From contig CANEUK010000110.1 in NCBI GenBank assembly GCA_947441695.1, positions 1 to 5,038 of the forward strand: a DNA stretch of 5,038 nucleotides. The letters run 5' to 3'. How positions within the stretch are numbered: position 1 is the stretch's first letter; each line of letters starts with the position of its first letter. A program made the position numbers and the translations under genes. The notes under the pieces were generated by a model. The model made no database searches. It was not told where the DNA came from and saw only the letters and a list, made by a program, of their open reading frames with translations. The stretch is from Rickettsiales bacterium. GTDB taxonomy: Bacteria; Pseudomonadota; Alphaproteobacteria; Rickettsiales; UBA1997. Positions 1 to 5,038 of this stretch are shown one piece after another.

Positions 1-85
1 AAAGCGAAAAAGCCCAGTCGCGAGTTGTCTTTGAGCGAAGCGAAAAAAGCAATGAAGCGTTTTTTATTTTGTGGCTATAGCGCAG
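1..85. repeat. Direct repeat copy 1, ending in a tRNA 5' stub
   Basis: This stretch matches 146-230 at 82 of 85 positions, with differences at 6, 53 and 72 and a constant offset of 145 bp. It begins at the window edge, so the true copy may extend further left. The body contains short GCGAA-type sub-repeats (for example CGAAGCG) and an A6...T6 pair that can form a weak hairpin. The last bases (71-85) equal the 5' end of the intact tRNA-Ala gene except for one change (T for G at the second tRNA base). Small open frames crossing this region are by-products of the repeat and have no recognisable protein similarity. Identity is read directly; the duplication mechanism is unknown. Confidence 0.9.
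71..85 (+). pseudogene. Truncated tRNA-Ala 5' fragment
   Basis: Fifteen bases correspond to the acceptor 5' strand and the first half of the D arm of the tRNA-Ala at 216, with one mismatch at base 2. Immediately after 85 the similarity stops: there is no D loop, anticodon arm or T arm, so this cannot be a functional tRNA. It is best read as a by-product of the duplication that produced the two flanking repeats, or as the end of a repeat family whose boundary falls inside tRNA genes. Confidence 0.7.
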
Positions 86-99
86 GTTCAAACGTTAAG

Positions 100-123
100 A
101 AAACGACCTCAACGGTCGTTTTT
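100..123 (+). terminator. Hairpin terminator candidate (possibly bidirectional)
   Basis: AAAACGACC at 100-108 pairs perfectly with GGTCGTTTT at 114-122 around the 5-nt loop TCAAC, and T continues at 123. This gives a 9-bp stem with a T-rich 3' arm, the form of an intrinsic terminator. The A-rich 5' arm means the same structure could work on the opposite strand. It lies between the two repeat copies, after the tRNA stub, and would end transcripts entering from the left. The weak point is that the T tract is partly inside the stem. Confidence 0.6.
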
Positions 124-132
124 AGTGAGAAC

Positions 133-160
133 GGGCTTGAGAGCGAAAGCAAAAAAGCCC
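133..160. repeat. Inverted repeat with nested GAAA hairpin
   Basis: GGGCTT at 133-138 is complementary to AAGCCC at 155-160. Inside it, GC-GAAA-GC (143-150) could form a small stem capped by a GNRA-type tetraloop. The right arm lies inside repeat copy 2; the matching right arm of copy 1 is at 10-15, and its left arm would lie outside the window. The structure may mark the true left end of the repeat unit. Stability and function are unknown. Confidence 0.45.
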
Positions 161-230
161 AGTCGCGAGTTGTCTTTGAGCGAAGCGAAAAAAGCAACGA
201 AGCGTTTTTTATTTTGGGGCTATAGCGCAG
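146..230. repeat. Direct repeat copy 2, running into the intact tRNA-Ala
   Basis: This is the second copy of the 85-bp repeat at 1-85 (82 of 85 identical). It overlaps the first 15 bases of the intact tRNA gene. Just before the tRNA, AAAAAAGC (189-196) can pair with GC and TTTTTT (202-210) with one bulged G, followed by ATTTT, which resembles a weak terminator. That is an odd element to find directly in front of a tRNA. I see no convincing -35/-10 pair in it, so where the tRNA promoter lies is unclear. Confidence 0.9.
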
Positions 231-291
231 TTGGTAGCGCGCTTGCATGGCATGCAAGAGGTCACGAGTTCGACTCTCGTTAGCTCCACCA
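216..291 (+). tRNA. tRNA-Ala (anticodon GGC)
   Basis: A complete 76-nt cloverleaf is present. The acceptor stem is GGGGCTA (216-222) with TAGCTCC (281-287), including one G-U pair. The D stem is GCGC (225-228) with GCGC (237-240). The anticodon stem is CTTGC (242-246) with GCAAG (254-258) around the loop ATGGCAT, with anticodon GGC at 249-251. The variable loop is AGGTC and the T stem is ACGAG with CTCGT around TTCGACT. The discriminator is A288 and CCA is encoded at 289-291. GGC reads alanine GCC/GCU codons. The GCGC D stem, where GCTC/GAGC is more usual, is a small peculiarity but pairs fully. No clear T-tract terminator follows. Confidence 0.98.
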
Positions 292-689
292 ATCTTCTTG
301 CCTTTATGCTAAAACGCGGTTGAAAAGGCTCAACAAAAGCGAACCGTTTCAACAAACTCTTAAATCGAAACTCAATCTGACATTCTGTAAAATTGCCCAA
401 CTAAAAAAATTTACAGAAGTATTTATGCCAAGATTAACACAAAAAAAGCAATAAAACTAAAACTGCCGCCACTTCATTAGAAATTTTTACCGCTTCGTTT
501 TGCGGGGATAAAATCAACTAAATTTCCTGAAAAAATTATTTAAGATTTTTTTTAAGCGATCTCATAAAGCAGATTTAGTTAAAAAAACTGCAATCAATTT
601 TTTGTTTTTAGAATATCATTCTTTATTGAAAGTCTGACATGTCTAAATAGTTTTAAAAAAACGCGTCCAAAATCTTAATAAATTTTTTA
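292..689. other. AT-rich intergenic region, no gene seen
   Basis: About 400 bp separate the tRNA from the first operon gene. I find no frame with protein-like composition or a recognised motif. Short inverted repeats occur: GTTGA/TCAAC (319-323 and 330-334), GTTGAAA/TTTCAAC (319-325 and 347-353), CCGC/GCGG (490-493 and 502-505), and GCAG/CTGC (569-572 and 588-591). None is followed by a clean T run. The operon promoter should lie here. TATCAT at 614-619 is a possible -10 box but has no good -35 partner, and TTGAAA at 626-631 is a possible -35 with only a poor -10, so I do not call either. An in-frame stop at 654-656 limits leftward extension of the next gene. Confidence 0.6.
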
Positions 690-1562
690 ATGATATTCCC
701 AGAGCTGCAAAAACAAGCGCGCCTGCGATTGCTCAAAATGCATTTTGAAGCCAAAGTTGGTCACATTGGCGGAAACCTCTCTTCGCTTGATGCAATTCTT
801 TATTTGCATCACAATATCATGCAAAAAGAAGATCATTTTATTTTGTCCAAAGGTCACGCTGCGGGTGCGCTTTATATTGCTTTATGGTCGGTTGGAAAAA
901 TTTCTGATGAACAACTTTTAACTTTTCATAAAGATCAAACTAAACTTGCCGGACATCCGGTACCAAACTGGATTGCGGAAATTCCTTTTGCCACTGGAAG
1001 TCTGGGGCACGGCTTGGGGCTTGCTTGCGGGATGTCTGTAGGAAATAAATTACAAAAAAAAGAAGGGCGAATTTTTTGTTTAATGTCCGACGGCGAATGG
1101 CAAGAAGGCAGTAATTTTGAAGCGTTGGTTTTTTTAAATCATCAGCAGCTAAAAAATGTCACCGTAATTATTGATTGCAACGGCTTGCAAGGTTTTGGAA
1201 CTACTGAAGAAATTGCTTCGTTAAATTTAAAAAAACTGCATGAAATTTTTGCCGTTTTTAATTTTGAAAGTCCTTTATCCCTTCGGGATACGGAAACGCG
1301 ACACGAGTCGCGCCCCGCTTTGCGGGGATCCCCACCCCGTATTTCAATGGGAAATACGGGTTTTGAAATTACCGAAATTAATGGTCATGAAGAAGCGGAT
1401 TTAAAAAAACTTTCTCGCGCTTCAAATCGTCCGCAAATTTTTTTGATGAAAACAATAAAAGGCCACGGAATTTCATTTATGGAAAACCAGATGCAATGGC
1501 ATTATTTGCCGCTTAATGATGAACTTTATAACAAAGCAAAAAAGGAAATCGAAAATTTATGA
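690..1562 (+). CDS. Transketolase, N-terminal (ThDP-binding) subunit, with in-frame insertion
   Basis: This 290-residue protein is the pyrophosphate-binding half of a split transketolase, which with the next gene would transfer two-carbon ketol units between sugars using thiamine diphosphate and Mg. Visible motifs are GHIGG (24-28), SKGHAAGALY (53-62), AGHP (87-90), GSLGHGLGLACG (103-114), and the ThDP/Mg motif SDGEWQEG (133-140) closed by D162-C-N164. The family's 'IKG.G.SFMEN...WH' end is at 256-271. Residues from about 194 to 226 are extra: removing 33 residues leaves FNFEITEINGHEE, the normal family sequence, and about 257 residues. The insertion is palindromic DNA, described separately. 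ATG 690 is the first ATG after an in-frame stop at 654; no Shine-Dalgarno sequence is visible. The TGA stop overlaps the next ATG. The family is certain; substrate and tolerance of the insert are not known. Confidence 0.93.
   Translation: MIFPELQKQARLRLLKMHFEAKVGHIGGNLSSLDAILYLHHNIMQKEDHFILSKGHAAGALYIALWSVGKISDEQLLTFHKDQTKLAGHPVPNWIAEIPFATGSLGHGLGLACGMSVGNKLQKKEGRIFCLMSDGEWQEGSNFEALVFLNHQQLKNVTVIIDCNGLQGFGTTEEIASLNLKKLHEIFAVFNFESPLSLRDTETRHESRPALRGSPPRISMGNTGFEITEINGHEEADLKKLSRASNRPQIFLMKTIKGHGISFMENQMQWHYLPLNDELYNKAKKEIENL
1262..1368. mobile_element. 99-bp palindromic element inserted in frame in the transketolase gene
   Basis: The 8-mer TTTTGAAA occurs at 1262-1269 and again at 1361-1368, exactly 99 bp apart, like a target-site duplication. 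Between them are four successive hairpins: TATCCC/GGGATA (1276-1281, 1285-1290), CGCGAC/GTCGCG (1297-1302, 1307-1312), CCCCGC/GCGGGG (1313-1318, 1322-1327) and CCCGTATTTC/GAAATACGGG (1336-1345, 1351-1360). By my count 53 of the 90 bases at 1271-1360 are G or C, against 16 of the 60 just upstream (1201-1260). Ninety-nine bp is 33 codons, so the gene stays open. Rickettsia palindromic elements are the known parallel for repeats that insert in frame in genes; I do not recognise this one as a named family, and no second copy is present in the window. Confidence 0.8.
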
Positions 1563-2452
1563 GAGAAATTTTTTGCGCTGAAATGATTAAGGCTTTCGCC
1601 AAAAAACCTTTTGTTTTTTTAACTGGAGATTTGGGTTTTAAAGCGCTCGAACCGCTGCGCGAAGTTATGAAAGATCATTTTATAAATGCCGGAATTGCCG
1701 AACAAAACATGGTTTCAACAGCGGCTGGAATTGCTAAAACTGGTTTGTCGGTTTTTTGTTACAGCATTTCACCTTTTATTTATGCGCGGCCTTTTGAACA
1801 AATCCGCAACGATATTTGTCTGCATAATTTGCCAGTAACTTTGATTGGAAATGGTGGCGGTTATGGCTACGGCGTTATGGGCGCAACTCATCATGCGATT
1901 GAAGATTATGGTTCGCTTTTATGCTTACAAAATATGCACGCTTTTATTCCGGCATTTGATTTTGATATTGGCGCGATGATTTCACGAATTTCCGATTTAA
2001 ATAAACCAGCTTTTTTACGTCTGGGTTTGGCGCAAAAAACAGCAGAAATTTCTTACGCAAAATGGCGCAAAGTTCTTGATGGCGATTTGGGAGTTTTGAT
2101 TGTAACTGGCTCGATTGCGAGCAATTTGCTTTATGATTTTCAAAGCGAAGAAGCGGACGCGCGCCCAACAATTTGGGTGCTTGGCGAACTTCCTTTGTTC
2201 GATGATTTTCCTCAAGAATTAGCGCAAGAAATATCAAACAAAAAACTTTGCGTATTAGAAGAACATGTGGCGCAAGGCGGAATTGGGCAAATGATTGCCG
2301 CCAAAATTCTTGCAAAAAATATTGCGTTAAAATCTTTTTTACATCTTCACGCTCAAGGTTATGTTTCTGGATTTTACGGCTCGCAAAATTTTCATCGCCA
2401 AGAATCACAATTAACCAAAGAAACTGTAATTAGCGCCTTCAAATTGAATTAA
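1559..2452 (+). CDS. Transketolase, C-terminal (pyrimidine-binding) subunit
   Basis: This 297-residue partner of the preceding gene supplies the pyrimidine-binding domain (about 1-170) and the C-terminal transketolase domain (about 175-297). The segment GIAEQN (45-50) carries the conserved glutamate E48 that activates the ThDP aminopyrimidine. Other family signatures are TGDLGF (22-27), the RPFEQIRND stretch (77-85), the glycine-rich IGNGGGYGYG (96-105) and HHAIED (111-116). The 'GDLGF...INAGIAEQNM' form is, as I recall it, typical of transketolase pairs found in polysaccharide gene clusters rather than of the housekeeping pentose-phosphate enzyme. Its start overlaps the previous stop by 4 nt (ATGA), implying translational coupling; AGGAAA at 1543-1548 may help as a distant ribosome site. 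No key residue appears missing. Confidence 0.93.
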   Translation: MREIFCAEMIKAFAKKPFVFLTGDLGFKALEPLREVMKDHFINAGIAEQNMVSTAAGIAKTGLSVFCYSISPFIYARPFEQIRNDICLHNLPVTLIGNGGGYGYGVMGATHHAIEDYGSLLCLQNMHAFIPAFDFDIGAMISRISDLNKPAFLRLGLAQKTAEISYAKWRKVLDGDLGVLIVTGSIASNLLYDFQSEEADARPTIWVLGELPLFDDFPQELAQEISNKKLCVLEEHVAQGGIGQMIAAKILAKNIALKSFLHLHAQGYVSGFYGSQNFHRQESQLTKETVISAFKLN

Positions 2453-2454
2453 AA

Positions 2455-4434
2455 ATGACTCAAACTCTCGCTCAAAAAATTGTTACTCTTAAAGGGCCAA
2501 TTCTCGTACTTGGAGCCAGTGGTTTTATCGGCGCAAATTTGCTGCGTATGTTGTTGCAATATCGCAATGATGTTTTTGCAACCAGTTCTAAATTGCCAAA
2601 TTGGCGGCTTGAAGACATTGATTCCAAGCATATAATTGCTGGAGATTTGCTGGTGAAAGACAAGCTTGATTTAGCCTTAAATCAGACCAAAGCCCAAACT
2701 ATTTTTAACTGCATTTCTTACGGCGCTTACGCTTTTCAAAATGATGAAGAGCGCATTTACGAAACTAATGTAATTTTTACCCAACGTTTAATTGAAGCCT
2801 GTTTTCAGCGTCAAATTGATTGTTTTATTAATGCTGGAAGTTCTTCCGAATATGGCGACGAATCGGCTGCGCCCAAAGAAGACGCGACTTTAAATGCCAA
2901 TAGTCATTATGCGGTTACTAAAGCGGCGATTTCTAATCTGATTCATTTTTATGGCAAAAAAAAGGGCATGAAAATTGCCAACTTGCGTCTTTATTCGGTT
3001 TACGGGCCTTTTGAAGATTCATCGCGTTTGATTCCGCAAGTTATTTTAAAAGGTTTGCAAAAAGAATTTACAACTTTAACCAATCCCGATATTTCACGCG
3101 ATTTCATATATATTGATGATGCTTGCGAAGCCTTTATTGATGCTGCTTTTGCGCTGCCACAAAATTTTTACGGCGAATCTTTTAACATTGGAACGGGAAC
3201 CAAAACCACGATTGGCGATATTGCCGAAATTTCGCAGAAAATTTATGAAATTAAAGGCGAGCCTAAATTTAATTATCCCGCGCATAAATGGGACGTAACT
3301 AATTGGTATTCAAATTCAAATAAAGCGGCGCAAATTTTAGGCTGGAAAGCCAAAACTTATTTTGAAGAAGGTTTGCTTAAAACCACTATTTGGGTCAAAG
3401 AAAACCTCGAAGTTTATTTGGATAAGCGCGCAACCAAGCGTAAGCGCGACGAGCTTGATGCCGTTCATTCAGTTTCAGTGATAATCGCTTGTTATAAAGA
3501 CGCGCAAGCAATTCCTGAAATGTATGAGCGCATTACAAAAGTGATGCAAAAATTAAAGCTCGACTACGAAATTATTTTTGTAAATGACGGTTCTCCCGAT
3601 GATAGCGAAGAAGTGATTCAAAAAATTTCCGAACATGATGAACATGTGATTGGAATTACTCATTCCAGAAATTTTGGATCACAAGCTGCTTTTAAAAGTG
3701 GTCTTGATTTAGCAACTAAAAATGGTTGTGTTTTGATGGATGGTGATTTGCAGGATCCGCCAGAAATGATTGAACAATTTGTGCAAAAATGGCGCGAGGG
3801 ATATGAAGTTATATACGGTCGTCGCGTAAGTCGCGACGCGCCTTTTTACATGCGAGTTTTTTACAAAATTTTCTACCGTCTTTTTGCCGCTTTTTCCTAT
3901 ATAAAAATTCCACATGATGCCGGAGATTTTGCGTTGATGGATAAAAAAGTTGTTGAAGTTTTACTGCGTTTTCAAGAGCGCGATTTATTTTTGCGCGGGC
4001 TTCGCGCTTATGCTGGCTTCAAACAAACTGGCGTTGATTATATTCGCCCCGAAAGAAAATTTGGTCGCACCACAAATAGCATTTTTAAGAATTTAGGTTG
4101 GGCGAAAAAAGGGATTTTTTCATTCAGCTACGTTCCACTTAACATGCTTAGCGCTTTTGGTTGGGTGATGTTATTTGTTTCGGGATTCGTAATGGTTGCG
4201 CAAATCTTACTTAAATATTTCTTCCCCGAATCTGCGCCACGTGGCGTCACAACTACAATAGTTTTGGTAACATTTTTTGGTTCATTAAATCTTTTTGCGA
4301 TCAGTATTATTGGCGAATATATTGCCAAGATTTTTGAAGAAGTAAAAAGTCGTCCGCATTTTATTCGCAAGAGTTTGATTAGGCGCGGCAATGTTGTGGC
4401 TATTGATGTCTCTAAAAATATTTTTGGGAAATAA
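2455..4434 (+). CDS. Fused NDP-sugar epimerase/dehydratase (SDR) and GT2 polyprenyl-phosphate glycosyltransferase
   Basis: One 659-residue protein has two enzyme modules. Residues about 15-320 form an extended short-chain dehydrogenase: the NAD(P) loop GASGFIG (20-26), AGSSSEYG with the catalytic serine region (127-134), Y152-x3-K156, RLYSVYGP (178-185), and RDFIYIDDA (215-223). This is the nucleotide-sugar epimerase/dehydratase fold. A basic linker (about 321-336) leads to a family 2 glycosyltransferase: SVSVIIACYKD (339-349), NDGSPDD (377-383), the metal/nucleotide motif DGDLQDPPE (429-437), and KFGRT (535-539). Two likely membrane helices (about 562-588 and 598-622) match the DPM1/GtrB/ArnC-like type that loads sugars onto polyprenyl phosphate. 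The frame is open throughout and no ATG lies at the junction, so the fusion is real in this sequence. It starts 2 nt after the previous stop with no clear ribosome site. The sugar is unknown. Confidence 0.92.
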   Translation: MTQTLAQKIVTLKGPILVLGASGFIGANLLRMLLQYRNDVFATSSKLPNWRLEDIDSKHIIAGDLLVKDKLDLALNQTKAQTIFNCISYGAYAFQNDEERIYETNVIFTQRLIEACFQRQIDCFINAGSSSEYGDESAAPKEDATLNANSHYAVTKAAISNLIHFYGKKKGMKIANLRLYSVYGPFEDSSRLIPQVILKGLQKEFTTLTNPDISRDFIYIDDACEAFIDAAFALPQNFYGESFNIGTGTKTTIGDIAEISQKIYEIKGEPKFNYPAHKWDVTNWYSNSNKAAQILGWKAKTYFEEGLLKTTIWVKENLEVYLDKRATKRKRDELDAVHSVSVIIACYKDAQAIPEMYERITKVMQKLKLDYEIIFVNDGSPDDSEEVIQKISEHDEHVIGITHSRNFGSQAAFKSGLDLATKNGCVLMDGDLQDPPEMIEQFVQKWREGYEVIYGRRVSRDAPFYMRVFYKIFYRLFAAFSYIKIPHDAGDFALMDKKVVEVLLRFQERDLFLRGLRAYAGFKQTGVDYIRPERKFGRTTNSIFKNLGWAKKGIFSFSYVPLNMLSAFGWVMLFVSGFVMVAQILLKYFFPESAPRGVTTTIVLVTFFGSLNLFAISIIGEYIAKIFEEVKSRPHFIRKSLIRRGNVVAIDVSKNIFGK

Positions 4435-4440
4435 AAAGCC

Positions 4441-5038
4441 ATGAAATTGATTTCGCGTACTTGCCCGATTTGTGGCTTGGAAAGTTCAAATTTGCATTTG
4501 GAAGAAAATTTTCATCCAGAAAAATTAAACGAGTTTAGTTTTGCCTCGCGCAAAGAGCCAGAGCCTTTTAACATGAGCTTATATTTGTGCGAGCCTTGTG
4601 ATTTGCTTTATGCAAATCCAGCACTTTCGCAATCTTTGGTTTATCATGAATATGAAAATGCGTCATTTGATAGCAGCGTTGAAGCTGCATACGCTGCCAA
4701 AACTTATGCCAAATATTTGCCACAAAAAAAAATAATTAATTCGGCACTTGATATAGGAACGGGAGGTGGCGATTTTCTTTTTGAATTGCAAAAAAATGGT
4801 GTTACCGATTTGCACGGAATTGAGCCATCAAGCGCTGCAATCGCAACTGCAAATAAATCTGTGAAGCCTTTTATCAAGCAGGGTTTTTTTGATAAAAATT
4901 TATATAATGCCGCGCAATTTGATTTGGTGAGCTGTTTTCAAACTTTGGAGCATGTTTTTGATCCTTTGAAATTAAGTCGCGACGTTAATTCGATTCTTAA
5001 AAATGATGGGCGTTTTTATGTGGTGGCGCATAATTTTC
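4441..5038 (+). CDS. Zinc-ribbon class I SAM-dependent methyltransferase (3' truncated by window)
   Basis: The first 199 codons are present and the frame is open to the window edge. An N-terminal zinc-ribbon-like segment has C8-P-I-C11-G and C50-E-P-C53, followed by the 'LLYANP' stretch (55-60) usual in this family. The Rossmann methyltransferase domain then begins: SAM motif I ALDIGTGGGDF (102-112), acidic E128 in GIEPS, the FDLVSCFQTLEHVFDP stretch (160-175) and LKNDGRF (186-192). Proteins of this shape methylate sugars or sugar nucleotides in polysaccharide and antibiotic clusters; some zinc-ribbon relatives (TylC3/NovU type) are sugar C-methyltransferases. The C-terminal part needed to choose between C- and O-methylation lies outside. 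The start is 6 nt after the previous stop, with GGGAA at 4426-4430 as a weak, distant ribosome site, so it belongs to the same operon. Confidence 0.88.
   Translation, partial: MKLISRTCPICGLESSNLHLEENFHPEKLNEFSFASRKEPEPFNMSLYLCEPCDLLYANPALSQSLVYHEYENASFDSSVEAAYAAKTYAKYLPQKKIINSALDIGTGGGDFLFELQKNGVTDLHGIEPSSAAIATANKSVKPFIKQGFFDKNLYNAAQFDLVSCFQTLEHVFDPLKLSRDVNSILKNDGRFYVVAHNF

Noticed and set aside
1..230. CRISPR array
   Set aside because: Only two copies, repeat length 85 bp, a single structured spacer and no cas genes nearby.
25..283. Overlapping small open frames (66 and 70 residues) across the repeats and tRNA
   Set aside because: They are translations of the repeat and of the tRNA gene itself, look alike only because the DNA is duplicated, and show no protein-like features.
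317..353. Terminator after the tRNA-Ala gene
   Set aside because: Inverted repeats are present but they compete with each other and no T tract follows on the + strand.
602..654. Operon promoter from TTGTTT/TTGAAA and TATCAT/TAGTTT boxes
   Set aside because: No pair combines good boxes with 16-18 bp spacing; in DNA this AT-rich such boxes are expected by chance.
1559..1562. Possible recoding of TGA as glycine (as in Gracilibacteria)
   Set aside because: The only gene-ending TGA sits in a typical ATGA overlap at the expected family end point. Glycine is encoded by normal GGN codons throughout and no TGA occurs within a gene. Reading through would add an unrelated tail.
1944..2408. 154-residue open frame on the minus strand inside the transketolase C-half
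   Set aside because: It is fully antisense to a well-supported gene, has low-complexity composition and no recognisable motif; it is a shadow of the codon pattern of the real gene.
3820..3838. CGTCGCG/CGCGACG hairpin in the glycosyltransferase coding region
   Set aside because: The 7-bp stem encodes the family-typical GRRVSR stretch without any extra residues, so it is not a second inserted element and is probably chance plus codon choice.

Overview
The window is AT-rich bacterial DNA. It carries one tRNA gene followed by a tightly packed, co-directional block of four genes on the + strand, the last of which is cut by the window edge. The genes read cleanly with the standard bacterial code and the tRNA encodes its own CCA. 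The base composition, the compact genes with almost no Shine-Dalgarno signal, the body of the tRNA-Ala and the GC-rich palindromic repeats remind me of Patescibacteria (Candidate Phyla Radiation). That placement is an impression, not something this sequence proves.

Layout. Positions 1-230 hold two copies of an 85-bp repeat (82 of 85 bases identical, 145 bp apart). A perfect 9-bp hairpin terminator lies between them. Each copy ends 15 bases inside a tRNA 5' end: the first is a dead tRNA stub, and the second runs into the intact tRNA-Ala(GGC) at 216-291. Positions 292-689 are a very AT-rich stretch with no convincing gene. From 690 onward come the N-terminal and C-terminal halves of a split transketolase (690-1562 and 1559-2452, overlapping by 4 nt). 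Next is a 659-residue fusion of an NDP-sugar epimerase/dehydratase-type SDR with a polyprenyl-phosphate-type family 2 glycosyltransferase that has two C-terminal membrane helices (2455-4434). Last is the start of a zinc-ribbon class I SAM methyltransferase (4441 to the edge).

How they work together. Gaps of -4, +2 and +6 nt suggest one transcript. The gene mix (ThDP-dependent two-carbon transfer, nucleotide-sugar modification, transfer to a membrane lipid carrier, methylation) points to making and attaching a modified sugar for a surface polysaccharide or glycolipid. The exact sugar cannot be read from the sequence.

Most striking observations. (1) A 99-bp in-frame insertion in the transketolase N-half is made of four consecutive hairpins. 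It is GC-rich in an AT-rich gene and flanked by an 8-bp direct repeat, and it adds 33 residues without breaking the frame, resembling the protein-coding palindromic elements known from Rickettsia. (2) The SDR-glycosyltransferase fusion. (3) The repeat pair that captured the 5' end of a tRNA gene.
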